Assembly: GCA_030248065.1 (NCBI GenBank)
Contig: JASAMV010002592.1
Span: 18,124-82,123 of the forward strand
Reading direction: 5' to 3'
Length of the DNA: 64,000 nt
Source of the DNA: Rhynchonema sp. JSB1_4
Lineage: Eukaryota; Nematoda; Chromadorea; Monhysterida; Xyalidae
Positions 12,577 through 23,706 of the stretch are shown in pieces. The notes beneath the pieces are model-generated. The model was not told the origin of the DNA, ran no database searches, and saw nothing but the letters and a program-made list of their open reading frames with translations. The first letter of the stretch is position 1; each line of letters starts with the position of its first letter. The position numbers were made by a program, and so were the translations under genes.

Positions 12577-13063
12577 CGCGCCCATTTAGGTTAACAGACT
12601 TCCGTCTGGTGTGCTGAACACAATAGACTCGATCCGGCTTCTTTGAACCTTTTCGAGATCTTTCTTCTTTCCTGTTGGAAACCATTGATCTACTTGTTGA
12701 TTCGTTGAAACCGGTTGATTCCATGATAAAGAGATGAGAGCGTACCGAAATCGATGTTAGTTGATTTGGGTGTTGATTGCGGTGGCCATAACAACCGATG
12801 TCGCGACCGTGACACTACTGAATGATGGATTCAAACCGGTTTTTTTCCCGGAATATCCACGTTTTTTTCATGAATGCTAACACCAGGTTATTTGTTTTTC
12901 GCGTGCATTTGTTTGTGCGTGACTCTTTTGCTTGTGGAACCACACGAAGGCCTCATGCAGGTCTGATCTCGTTTCGCGTTCTAGAACAACAGCTATTTTG
13001 GCTGCGGAGAGATTATCGGCAATCGAAACGTTTGTTCAAAATTAGATTCTTGCCTAATCGAGC
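12577..13063. other. spacer between two plus-strand genes
   Basis: No phase-consistent exon. It holds the 3' region of the RING gene and the promoter of the gene starting at 13064. Short open frames with many phenylalanine codons look non-coding. Confidence 0.45.
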
Positions 13064-13998
13064 ATGTTCGACTCAGACGCCGACGAAAGCCTCGGCGACA
13101 GTGTCCTCAGCGACATCATCAAATTGTCTAAGGATACCACAGATCAGACACCCGGTCGTACAGCTGAGTCCGCTCTTGCATCGACCAGCGCCATTGAAGA
13201 CAATGCCAGGCAGAGACCAGAAGCGCAGCGACCTGCGGGCACAAGCCAAGTGGACGGTCCGAGTTCGGCGCGCGAAATTGCAAACCAGGTTTGTGAATAA
13301 CCAAATCGATGGCTGCCGACGGGAAACGAAATGGAATTCGGCGCCCTCGCAATACGGAGCGGTCCCCAATTCGAAATCGTGAACGGCCACACGTCTGCGA
13401 GAACACTTTAAGTAGATCAAACTTAGATCTCCCCAACCATTGGACCTTCACAGAATAAAAATACTACGTTTCGAAGTCACTCCAATCGTAATTACGGCAG
13501 CACTCACGCGTTAACACGATAATTCAATTCACAGAAAATACGTGACAACACGCACAAGGCATCGGGGCGTGATTCGTGTTTCGATCGCAGAGTACCCGTT
13601 GAGCTCCGCCACATTCGCGACGCTATTCAACGGAACGAGAAACTCGACCGATTTGAAGGATACGTTGTCACCGGGGTGAGACTTTGTCACGTTACCGTGG
13701 CGACACGCCGGTTAATGGGTTTCGCTTCACATATTAAGGGGATTCTCTCTCCAGTCCGCAGTTCCACGAACATGCAGGGGGGCTGGATTTGTTCCCTCCA
13801 ACCACAACACCGACGGTCACAAAATTGCAGTACGAAGTCGTGGTGGTGATCGAAAACACAACACCATTGGTCGATGGGCAATGTACAATCACCTTCCATG
13901 ACGCGTTGGATCCAGGAGTTTCAATGAGCTGCTATTTTTACACGGTGTGTCTGTGTATCACGTGTTTTTTTATATTGTATAACCTGTAGAAAGTTTGA
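13064..13998 (+). CDS. small complete gene, unknown function
   Basis: Four exons, all phase 0: 13064-13288, 13535-13675, 13831-13944 and a 9-base last exon 13990-13998 (AAA GTT TGA); 162 aa. The N-terminal 75 residues are acidic and Ser/Thr/Ala-rich, probably disordered (DSDADESLGDSVLSDI). The middle is basic-helical (DNTHKASGRDSCFDRRVPVE, then an ELRHIRDAIQRNEKL helix). The last 40 residues read as beta strands (YEVVVVIENTTPLVDGQCTI). No family recognised. The tiny last exon is the least certain part; reading through it, the frame also closes soon after. Confidence 0.55.
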
Positions 13999-14281
13999 TT
14001 GTTCGGGGTGCGGAAGTAAATGTTAGACACGGCAGCTTTTTTTCTGGGGGATGGGGAAGTCGCACCTTTTCATCGCTGTCGCCTTTTTGTTGACAAAAGG
14101 AATCCCGAAATCCATGCATCGAGTTTTTATCAACCGGGTCAGAACGGACAAATAGAATAACAAACACTGTGCAACCGGTACGAAAGCTCCTAGGAATCAA
14201 TAAGTGGCTTATTACGCGTCGCAAAGGCAACAGCGTCAACTGACATTACTACTAAAGACCAGCGATTTACTCACAATCGGT

Positions 14282-16231
14282 TCAAGCGTTAACGACACGC
14301 ATCACACATTCGTTTTGGTCAAAAAAGTTTTCGTTTGCTTGTGGTCCGTCCAGATACAAATACGCATACTGCTCCCACGGCTCTGCGGAATTCTCGCAAA
14401 AAAAGGACTCATCGCCCGACACTGTCATTTGAAAAAAACCGCCGACATAGTGATGTTGACCGACAAAGGCAGTATTCCTGGAATCAATATCCAAAACAAT
14501 CACGGGATCCACAACATCGCGACGTTCACGTTTGGACGGTGGTTCCGTCAAACATGGGACCGCCGTCGTTTGAATCAATGCACCTCGCAGCATCGACAAG
14601 TGCGTGCTGCGGTTACCGCGTGGCCGGCGGCTGACACCGGGGATGGCACAAACGTCGAAAATGGGCTGTAAAGACGGTAGTGCTTTATCACCTGCCGCCT
14701 AATCGTTAAAACTTTTTTTTAAAAAATCGTTTTTTTAAAAACGAGACGATTTTTTTAAAAAAGACCGTTTTCGCTGATTTCCACGCTGTATGCAACTAAG
14801 ACAATGAACTCCTAAAGTTTGGTAACGCAGAAGATATGGAGAACCGTGAGATTTTAATTGATCATTTTGAGCGACCGGACCAGATTAAACATCCGTTTGC
14901 TTCATTGGGTTACATTCTGTTTACGTCTCGGACACCAAAGATCGGTTACCCATGGCTTCGCGTAGCTCCATTGGTAGCGATATGTCACACCAGCGTAGTC
15001 GTACAAGAAGACCGTGTCACGCGTTTCATTGAGCAAAATGTCGCCGTTGAAATCGGGTATCTAGAAATATAATACCGTCCATTCATGCCCATGACACTAT
15101 GATTTCACCGGGCAACAGCGGTATGTACAGCCCCGTCCTCCAGAACAATCCGTTACGATGACGCTTTTAAGGCCTTATGGAATATGTCCATATTATCACA
15201 GTGTTCAGCCCCGTCACATCGCTAAACCGTTTTGAAAGTCCGTTTTACCGAGAACGTGCCGTTTGACATCGTCGGCTAACCCGCTCACGCGCGCCAACAG
15301 AAATTCCCGCATAAAACAAAATCTAACCGTGCAAACCGCGCCGGTGGGAAAACGCATGTCGAAGACACGAAATCCATAATAACCGTCGGCGATGTAGATT
15401 TTGTTGTCGCATACCACCGTTTTGTTCCGTTCGATGCAGCCGTAACCCTTTGCAATTGTAAGGCACGGCTCTTCGGGTTTTACCTGATAAACATTGTTTG
15501 TTTCGGTTTTTTGTTCAAGGACGTAAAGTATACAATTTCGACAGTCAATTTTGAGCGGCACACATACGGACGGAAAGTCGTAAACGGCCAGGTCGTGGTT
15601 GATTTTCGCGAGCATTCGTCCCTCCAGCGCATCGACGAACAACACGCGACTGCCCACAGCAAACTTGTTGTGATCTGCGTATCCCTGCGTCATGGGCTCT
15701 GTGGATCTCGATGCGATATCCCACACGGTGTATCTTCCGTTATAACCACAGGCCACGACGTATTGCGGACAGGGCCATCGAACCTCGGCACAGGAACAAT
15801 CGTCGCCACTGAGCACGGAATGTGTTGGAAATTCCTGCAAGGTGTTTGAGTCCGTGCACTTCGATTGTTCATGACCGATAGGTGGGAAGGGAAAAATGGC
15901 GGACCCCGGCGCACAGCACACCGAGCTGTTCTAACAAAAACTGTCTGGCGTGCACCAGAGCTATCGGTGTGCACAATACCCAATACCCAATACCACGGTA
16001 TTGGTATTGGGTCTAATTCTGGTATTGGGTATTGGGTATTGGTATTGGGTGTCAAAAGTGGTATTTGCCACGCACCACGGTTGATCCCTCCGAAGCGATG
16101 ATTTCGACCATTGACACAGTTTGGTAATTGCTCTTCGCAACAAACATTCCGTCGATCCCAAGCGGTTTCGCCGCCAACCACTCGTCATTCGTCGATGAAG
16201 CCCAATTATAATCGAATTCCATCAACCCCAT
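14282..16231 (-). CDS. propeller-like repeat protein, complete four-exon gene
   Basis: Exons 16231-16076, 15834-15337, 15060-14950 and 14665-14282, all phase 0, 1149 bases (382 aa). It starts at ATG 16231 just inside a potential acceptor, and the stop is at 14284-14282. Segments repeat the pattern of short beta strands around aromatic and Asp residues: VVACGYNGRYTVWDIA, VLFVDALEGRMLAKI, KIYIADGYYGFRVFDMR, ILLNETRDTVFLYDYAG and AFVGQHHYVGGFFQMTV. This is what a WD40- or kelch-like beta-propeller looks like, but the GH/WD signatures are not regular, so the subfamily is open. No signal peptide or membrane span. Its start is 44 bases from that of the gene at 16276 on the other strand. Confidence 0.6.
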
Positions 16232-17175
16232 CGGTCTGTATCGTCGGTAGAGCGTCGGTGTCGTGGAACGCACACATGGCACCGTCCGTTGTCGATTCAT
16301 CGAATAAAGACTATATGTTAGATGCTCATTCCTCCTCCCAACACGTAGTGCCTGAATTTAATTACAAAGTTCAATCCATCGCTCTGTCTCGAAAGGTCGC
16401 AGCGAGCGCAACGCCCGATATCATCAATTTTTTCGGGGGGGGTGGACTTTTAACAGAAAATCTTGATTTTCAGGCTAACTTTCTCAAATTTCCCTACTGT
16501 TCTCTAAACTAGTACGAACGTCCGCGACTTCCCTGGTATTTTTCAACAAAAAAAACCGTGATGTTTTGATCAAGAAATTGCTTGAAAATAGTGTGAGCCG
16601 AAGAAGTCGAAAAAATCACGCGGGGCGGACTAAAAGGGACTTTTTTTCAAGTCGGGCCCGGCTGGGACGGGCCCAGCTGTGTATCCTGTCGGGCCGAGCT
16701 AACCCGATCTGATCCGCATCTGTGTTGCCGTTCTCTTACTTTGGCCCGTGCATCATTGTCTAAGTCGGTGACTCGCACAACATCATTTCATAAGAGGCGT
16801 AGGGTGACAGTTCCTTCCCGGGCCGGGAAGAACCCAATACCAAACCAACACCGAACCCAATACCAACCCAATACCAGACCAAAAACCCAATACCAAACCA
16901 ATACTAAGACCAATACCCAATACCCAATACCAACACCAATGCAATACCCAATACTCAATACCAATACCAAACCAATACCAAACCCAATACCATACCAGGC
17001 ACTTCAGTAGTATTGATTCGGTATTGGGTATTGGTATTGGTATTGGGTCTCGCCCGGTATCGGTTTTGGGTATTGGTGTTGGCTCCCCAAATCGGTATTG
17101 GTATTGGGTATTGGGTATTGGTACAGGGCGGGTATTGGTATTGGGTATTGGTATTGGGTGTCAAAAGTGGCATTG
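15972..17175. repeat. two arrays of GGTATT / AATACC repeats
   Basis: The array at 15972-16061 and the larger one at about 16832-17170 are built of GGTATTG and GGGTATT units. Each switches strand inside (AATACC units, then GGTATT units), so each can fold into a hairpin. Both end with the same tail, TATTGGGTGTCAAAAGTGG, which suggests two copies of one dispersed element rather than independent slippage. They lie in an intron of each member of the head-to-head gene pair. Confidence 0.75.
16232..16275. promoter_or_regulatory. 44-base gap between two divergent start codons
   Basis: The minus-strand propeller-like gene starts at 16231 and the plus-strand OB/winged-helix gene at 16276. If both starts are right, 5' UTRs must overlap the opposite gene or the promoter is bidirectional. 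No TATA-like box is seen in the gap. Confidence 0.4.
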
Positions 17176-18889
17176 TGCCCAGGCCTAGTAGATGGCGATG
17201 CTTTTTCCAGGACGTTTTCCCCATTCTACCCGAATGCGCGAAACACGGGGAAGTGGTACGCATTCCCGACCTACGGATTCAATCCGATCTGCAAGGGGTC
17301 GCCAAGCTAGCCCACTGTTCCGTGATCATTCCGATCAACGCGAAGGAAGACAACGTTGAAACGCACAGGACACGCGTCAAATTTGTTCGTGAATTTTACC
17401 GCGAGGTTGGTACAAAATGGTCACAACACTCTCATACGCTGATAATCAGCCCAGGTTTGACGCGTTCGGGTGGGCCCCACTGTCGAAATAGCCACCCAGC
17501 CCGTCACGAGGCGGCTGCGCAACGATATCTTGATTCGAATTCAGTTTTTCGAGCACTTTTCCAACTAAAGTGGGAAAGGTTGGGAAGTGTGTGGACATAC
17601 TGCGCCATTGGATCTCATTAGTGTTGGAGGTGGGGGGGTTTGGGGGGGGGGTAGCCCCCCCCCCAGTACAGTAGGTATCCCCCCCTCGCGTGGTACAGTA
17701 CGTATCCCCCCCCCCGATGTTTGGCATGGTACAGCAGGTATCCCCCCCCCCCGATTTTCACCCCGGTACAGTAGGTATCCCCCCCCGATTTTGCCTCAAA
17801 AGTGCCAATTTTCGACCAAAACGGCCGAAATTAGTGCAAAATCAGTGTTTTTTTACCTCAAATTACCCGAAATTCGCGCGCTACGCGCGCAAATACTACG
17901 TTTTCACACGATTCCACACATAATAAACATATAAAAAATTTTCACCCCGAAACCTAACCCCCCCTCCCAACCCCCCCCCCCCCCCAAACCCCCCCCCCCT
18001 AGGTACATAACCCCCCCCGGGCCACCGGGTCTGGTGCAGTAGGTATTCCCCCCTCTCCGAGCGTGCTACAGTAGGTATCCCCCCCTCCAGAGTACCTCCA
18101 ACACTGGATCTCATCGAAGAATTCAGATATCGGACTGGGACGACGGGAGCCCGTGGTGGACTGAATTGTGATTCCGAGGCGGTTTCGCACCCCCGACAAC
18201 AGGGCAGCGCGAAAATAATGTTTTCTTCCACAGGACGGTCTCGTGAAATCGATAAACGGTGAAGACTGTCTGTGGTCTCAATGTTATCCGTCCAAGAAGC
18301 CGCCTGAGTCACCTCGCAGTGAAACAAACCCTGGCGGTGCAAGACCGGGTGCGCCGTTACCGACAACGTTGGAACGGGTGCGGTTGAACGAAATGTGGTT
18401 ACATGTGGCCTAAAATGTTTCAGTCGCGTTTCTTAATTAATGCATAGCCATCCACAGCTTTGACGCTGGACGGTGGCCAGTTGTCCGTGCGAGGTATCGA
18501 CCTAGATTCATCATACCTGCCGTGCCCAAACAATCTATCCAGAATTTCCAGGCTAAAACACCACCTCGTTTGCAAGTTTTTACATTTTCAATCTTTAAAA
18601 AAATCCGTCTCCCGACTTGGCGATACTGTCGAAGCTGAAATGATCTGCACAGTGCAACAAAATTGAAAGAGGAGCTTATATCCCAACTCAGATCTACGCT
18701 ACCATTCAACTGGCCACGGTCGAAAACGAAACCGACACGTTTTACGGCATCTCTCTGCGTGACATATGCCGTCAACTGCCTGATCTGGAGCCCGCCGTCA
18801 TCAAAACCAATGTCGAAAAGCTTGTCGCTTCGCGCCGGATCCACAAAGGCGTGATACCAGGCACATTCCGCACGGCACTGTTCTTGTGA
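16276..18889 (+). CDS. OB-fold plus winged-helix protein, resembling the RPA32 subunit
   Basis: Four exons, all phase 0: 16276-16395, 17211-17405, 18234-18398, 18692-18889; 678 bases, 225 aa. The N-terminal 40 residues are Ser-rich. Exon 2 has strand-like segments (GEVVRIPDLRIQSDLQG, then CSVIIPINAKEDN) that could be the second half of an OB fold. Exon 3 is a Pro/Gly/Ser linker. Exon 4 ends with a likely winged helix (GISLRDICRQLPDL, IKTNVEKLVASRRIHKG, and a wing up to RTALFL). A single OB fold followed by a linker and a C-terminal winged helix, in about 225-270 residues, is the plan of replication protein A subunit 2, which binds single-stranded DNA in complex with RPA1 and RPA3. Sequence similarity is weak by eye, so this is inference. 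Intron 2 contains the second repeat-element copy. Confidence 0.5.
17619..18107. mobile_element. short inverted-repeat element, copy 2, with 9-base target duplication
   Basis: About 490 bases in intron 2 of the OB/winged-helix gene. Left end AGTGTTGGAGGT, right end ACCTCCAACACT: a 12-base perfect terminal inverted repeat. The direct repeat GGATCTCAT occurs immediately on both sides (17610-17618, and right after the right end), with one extra T on the left. The inside has poly-C GGTATCC units and the palindrome GCGCGCTACGCGCGC, as in copy 1. No ORF. A 9-base duplication is typical of Mutator-like (MULE) insertion. Confidence 0.8.
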
Positions 18890-19368
18890 TTCCAATCAAT
18901 CTTACCAGTTAGACGTCTGATTTATCAGGAAGACTTGTTTCGGGTCGGTGCAAAACAGTGTGCTAGTTTTTTTCGCCCATAATACATCTTGCCGTTGTGA
19001 ACCACAAACAATTTAAATTCCCCCTGTATCGACTCACGTGATCCATGGTTTGCTTGTGAAATAGGTGCATTGGTTTTCAACCACCTCGGCTGCGTTCTGA
19101 TAAATCATGTTGCCACCCTTCACAGTTATATGTGCTTGACATTCAACATCGCGTTTCCTTGAATCGCACCTTGGATATCTACACACATTTATCCGACGTT
19201 TCGCGTCACTGTCAGCCCACTCGCACGATGTCATAAGCGTGTTCATATTCTGGTTGGGAGGGGTTGCCGATGGGGGGCTGATTACGCAACGATGGACTCA
19301 CACGATTGTGAGGGGTCCGAAAACGAATGCGGTATGCAATTTCAGCTTGGTTTACTGATTAGGGAACA
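18890..19368. other. spacer without a supported gene
   Basis: Between the stop at 18887-18889 and the ATG at 19369. No phase-consistent exon. The minus-strand open frame at 18437-18895 is mostly the antisense of the winged-helix exon. Confidence 0.4.
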
Positions 19369-19658
19369 ATGACCGCCCCGAGCACCTCGTACCAATGGAC
19401 GGGCGCGGCACAATGCACATTTTGTGGCAAGCTGCGTGTGGACATACGACCAGAATCATATGCCGCGGCACCCATGTGTATGATTTGCTACGTGACGGCT
19501 GGAGAAACCCGGGTTCGACTATCTGTGCTCACCAACATCTTCACAATTCAGTTTATGCCGGTCAGTATCCACGGTCCAAACTTCGGCAAGTTATTTCAGA
19601 TCAAACCGTCCTTCAGAATGGCCAGGTCGGGCGACACCGGATTGATATCGCGGCAAAT
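19369..19658 (+). CDS. first exons of a gene with a CxxC zinc-binding motif
   Basis: ATG at 19369 opens exon 19369-19512 (48 codons, phase 0) with two cysteine pairs, CTFC and CMIC, 23 residues apart. A likely next exon is 19617-19658 (NGQVGRHRIDIAAN, phase 0, donor GTGAGT). The cysteine spacing suits a small zinc-binding module of treble-clef or B-box type. It resembles the exon at 20207-20393, so the two may be exons of one gene or of duplicated genes. No name can be given. Confidence 0.45.
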
Positions 19659-20206
19659 GTGAGTGCTAACAGTCATTTTTAAACCCGTCTCGCTATTTCA
19701 ACTTCGATCCGGCTACTCCTGCTGGTCGCTGTTATCGAGAAAGTAGGCACATGTGGTCAGTGTTCCAGATTCGGAGAATTAGGGGTCTGATCGTTACCCC
19801 AAAAGTCTGCGATTTCAAATCTAGTCTGGATTGTTCAACGCTGGTGTGAAAACGTTGGGAAAAATTTGGCGGCCTCCCGTCCAGAGGCCAATATATTGGC
19901 GGACACCGCATCATTCTTCCATTCTGCGACTGTGCCGCGCGCACCCGGCAAACAGAATAAGATATTAATTACAGATCGACCTCGTGTAATTATCAAATGT
20001 TCGGTATTTGCTTGTGTTTTTTAAAAATCTCCTTCGACACAACCCAATCAGGTGCAATTCTGCAGCTCGTAAAAAAATTGCACGCCGACGCTTTACTTTA
20101 TTCGCATCAACGCCAGTTTTTTTGACCGAACACACCCTGAGGGTGGAAATGTCGCGAAACTACAACCACTCTAATATATTTTCAACACCTTGTCTCCACC
20201 TTCCAG

Positions 20207-20393
20207 GCTGAGTTGCCGCGCCTGTGGCGAAGTGTTTCACCGCCACGACCTGCTCATTGACATCGAAACGAACGACCCCCCAATCTGCGGTTCGTGCCTT
20301 GGCGACTCAGACAACATTGAGCGGCACCGATTCAAAGTTATCGGCGACGAAAAAAATCGACCCACGTGGTTCGGATCCGGACAACGAACGCTG
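20207..20393 (+). CDS. exon with CxxC...CxxC zinc-binding motif
   Basis: After TTCCAG the frame (entry phase 2, exit phase 0, donor GTTAGT) reads LSCRACGEVFHRHDLL, then PPICGSCLGDSDNIERHRF, with cysteine pairs CRAC and CGSC and nearby histidines, about 22 residues apart. The layout matches a small zinc finger such as a B-box or FYVE/PHD-like half. It probably belongs with the exons at 19369-19658, though I could not prove the join. Confidence 0.45.
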
Positions 20394-20882
20394 GTTAGTC
20401 GTGTGAAATGCTCCCCACGCTTATCGGACCAAAAAAATAATTTCCGCTTTAAAAAGGGCAATTAATTTCAAACTAATTGACAGATCGCTGTTCGTCATCT
20501 CAGAACCACACCGATGTACTCGGTCCACACAAAAAAATGGAGTGACAATGAGCCCCACCACGCGTTTAGAATCGAAAAATTCATTGCCTTTAAAATTTTA
20601 GGAGCAACCCTTTTCGAAATTTTAGCGACCAATGTTGCACAGACTACCGAGCCGATGTCTCACAGCGGGCTTAAACAGTTTGTCCGGAACATCAGTATCC
20701 GCAAATTGGGTCGTGGGGCATTTCGAGCGTTTCATCTGCAACGTGTGCGTTTGACTTAGGGAGATCTTCAACGCCCACACACGTCCACCCATCCACCCGC
20801 ATCCATGAGCGGACGCGAGCTTCAAAAAAAGGGAGAAACATGGCAAAATTCAACAATCGCCGCGACTCCGGTATTCGCTCAC

Positions 20883-20963
20883 AATAATTGACACGGTCAA
20901 GCTGCGACGGATATAAGTAGTCAGGGTAAAACATCACCGATTCCACCGGACACGAAAAGATCG
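20883..20963 (-). CDS. possible isolated exon
   Basis: Minus strand, after TTTCCAG at 20970-20964, entry phase 1, donor GTGAGC at 20882. It reads IFSCPVESVMFYPDYLYPSQ then LDRVNY, protein-like. No partner exon was found on this strand nearby, so it may be a chance frame or part of an unrecognised small gene. Confidence 0.3.
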
Positions 20964-21150
20964 CTGGAAAGACCAAATTGGTGCATCGCAACGGCAGCAC
21001 CGGGGAAATGATTGGAACACAAATCGCATAGACTCACATTTGGTGTCCATGTGTCTGAGTGCCCCATTGTGACATTCTTTGCAAAGTCCGCCATGAACTT
21101 TTCGACTGTTCCTTACATTTCATGTCATCGATCGATGTGACGCGGCCACC

Positions 21151-21561
21151 ATGCGTGTTGGCGAGGCGAAGCCGGCTCGAATACTCCACGCTCGTCGAGA
21201 TTTGGATGCCGAGAAAGCCAATGTGGTGAGTGTTCCAATGAAAGAATCTAATCGGTGGGTCGTGCAAATTATTTTCCGTTCGGTAAATAGGCGCCCAATT
21301 TTCATTTCGTTCCAGTAGCGTTGTCTCATCGACGTGTAGAAGTTCTTTCTGAATGTTGTATCATTTCATGCCGAACACATGGTGCTCATACGTCTGTGTG
21401 ATATCGAGCCCAACGAATTTGAGCTCCAACATCTGTTGATCGACTCTACCATCAGAAACCTGAAATCCGCCGACACGGTTGGGCAGTGGTTTTTTTTATA
21501 TTCATAACTTCAGCGTGAAACCCTGACCACGACACACGTGTGTTTCCATACCCCAGGATAA
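21151..21561 (+). CDS. small complete gene, 86 aa
   Basis: Three exons, all phase 0: 21151-21225, 21340-21477 and 21514-21561. The ATG sits in GCCACCATG, an ideal Kozak context. The first 25 residues are a charged helix (KPARILHARRDLDAEKANV). The centre is hydrophobic and helical (FHAEHMVLIRLCDIEPNEFE, LQHLLIDSTIRNLKSADT). It lies directly upstream of four small two-exon genes and has almost the same length, but a different exon number and no clear similarity. No family recognised. Confidence 0.5.
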
Positions 21562-22519
21562 TTTGATGTCCCCGTGCCCGGCGCAGCGAGACGAAGAGCG
21601 TAGCTGCGCAACGGTGTGATATCGGCGGTTGTGAACACGGTACTGTGACAACTAGGCAAACACAACATGTAATTATTGATTTCCTTGTGCACGTGCCATT
21701 TCGTTACCGCGGACAGCCCATGACAAGTTGTAGACAACACTTTTTTGACACAATCCCAACCTGATTCGAGCTAGTTGTAGACAACACTTTTTGACACAAT
21801 CTCAACCTGATTCGAGCTTCGTTGTTACTGTCAGAAGCAACTCACTTCCAGCAAAGTGCTATACAAACTTTTTCAACTTTTTCCGTTTTGGGATAAAATT
21901 CGTGACGTTTTCAAAACATCCCAAAAACATGGCGTGGGCTTGAGACACCGGGCTCGGGTGGCATCCTGTACAAGATCTGTTTTTTGTTCTTCACGCCCCG
22001 AATTAAAGATAGTGGTTTGGTTGTTAACGCGCGGTTTCATGTGTCTTTACGGCATTGGGATGGTTGTTCGGAACTCTTGTTCAGCTAAAGGTTTTTTTTC
22101 TGATTGCGTTCCAATTTCTCTGTCGCACTTGCTCGTAATAGTCCAGTGTACATAGACAAATTCAAATGTATTCCATTTCACGCATATAAATAATGTCTCT
22201 AATCTTACATCTTCCGTGGTAACACTGTATAAAGCTGCGTTACTGTTGAGAAAACCTCGTTTCCAATTATTTTCGTATTCTCAACGGTTTATTCCGAATG
22301 GCGCATATCAGTGCATTAACCCCATTGACATAAGGTTCAGTGTGCTCTCCCGCATACAAAGAAGTTACCATAGTTTCGGCATGACATAACATACGCCCGC
22401 CAGTTGTGATGCATCAATAAACCCTGATCGCTTCTTAATCCACTCCCTTTGTGCATTTACAGTACGCACTGTCTCGAGCGGCTAGAGGTCAACAAAAATC
22501 AAGCTGTCTATCTTCCCAA
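21562..22519. other. spacer, with a two-copy tandem repeat
   Basis: No supported exon. At about 21729-21820 a unit of about 46 bases (TTGTAGACAACACTTTTTGA through CTGATTCGAGC) occurs twice in tandem with few differences. The rest is AT-rich and contains AATAAA-like motifs (22185, 22428), consistent with 3' UTR and promoter sequence. Confidence 0.5.
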
Positions 22520-23224
22520 ATGTCGAATCAGGAAACACCTCCACCACTAGTCGACCGCGTGGCCAATGCTCAGCAGATTGCACGACAACATTTGCTCGAC
22601 GGCCTGCGTGAATTGCAACACAACAGTTAGTTCCCTTCCTATCACACCGTTACCATGGACGATCAAACAGCAAGTGGAACCTTAGAACATTACCGTGTCG
22701 AAACAACATTCCGTTTTAATGGGTACGGTTCACATTTTACAACTTAGTACCCACGGGGGGGCATTCGAGCGGTGTTTCAATGTTTCGGTTGCACCAAAAA
22801 AAATGTCAAGGTCCACTCCTCTCTCCGCGGAGAAATTTTCTTGGACAGGAGTCGTCCGTTTTTTATTATGAGGGGGATGGTTAGCCGGGACATGGAACGG
22901 GTGAGCACCACCACCGAGCAGCACTCAAATATCGACACCAGATTTTCTATTACGGTGCACCCCAGGCTTTTCGCAATGCCACACGATCCATCGCTAAAGA
23001 TTGAGAACCGTTTCGAGCACAATGTTTACAAACAAAGTGTTAACCCTGCATTTTTTTCCTTTTCCGCAGTTCTCCATCTGGTCGATACGATACGCACCGA
23101 ACGCACGCAGGTTCAGCAGACCATGGCCACCATCAATGCTGTGCATCTTCAGGCTCAAAATCTGGAGGCCGCTCTATCCCAATTCGACAAACAACTGGCA
23201 AAACAGATATGGGAAAAGATGTGA
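22520..23224 (+). CDS. small helical protein, two-exon family member 1 (86 aa)
   Basis: Exon 22520-22625 starts at ATG and ends in phase 1 before GTTAGT. Exon 23070-23224 follows TTTTCCGCAG and ends at TGA 23222-23224. The total of 261 bases encodes 86 aa. After a short PPP-containing start the whole protein reads as helix with hydrophobic residues at heptad-like spacing (RVANAQQIARQHLLDGLREL; LEAALSQFDKQLAKQIWEKM). No signal peptide or catalytic motif. It is the first of four neighbouring genes with the same plan: one phase-1 intron splitting a protein of 86-104 aa. Such proteins are usually subunits of coiled-coil complexes (as in BLOC-1, kinetochore or tethering complexes), but nothing here identifies which. 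Confidence 0.65.
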
Positions 23225-23706
23225 TGCAATCAAAAAAAACAGCTGCTTGGCCAAATTTATCTCCGTACACGTTTTCTTCGGAAGTAACAAGGTTATCAAT
23301 TCGACCTCGGTGATCAGGGGTGAATATTAATAAGTTGTTGGACGTAACTTAGCTTATCAAATCTCTATGTGGTGTACGATTTTGTTTTGTTGTCAGTGAA
23401 CCTGCGGGTCGGGGGATAAAATCACGTTGATGACAGAATTGGCTCCAAATTTTGTTCGCGATCTACTCACACATGGTTTCGCGTGTGCAACCAGTTTGGT
23501 GTCAATGCTGGCACCATTGTATATTTGTGTACGCATCTGATTGTACTGGAAGAAACCGCATACTGTGATTCCAATCACCATTTCACCATCTGTGTTTTGT
23601 TGCGTCATTCCCAGACTCAGACCGTCTCGGTCCATGGCAATTTGCTTCAGTTTCGCCCAACCTCCGTTTTCTTCATTGTGTGCCCCATCAACAGAATCAA
23701 GCAACG

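Noticed and set aside
17446..18366. Minus-strand frames that seem to continue across the inserted element
   Set aside because: Plus-strand exons 17211-17405, 18234-18398 and 18692-18889 join in phase and explain the region; the antisense frames are their shadows plus intron.
18437..18895. 152-codon minus-strand ORF
   Set aside because: Antisense to the winged-helix exon, whose plus-strand reading is more protein-like and in phase with its neighbours.
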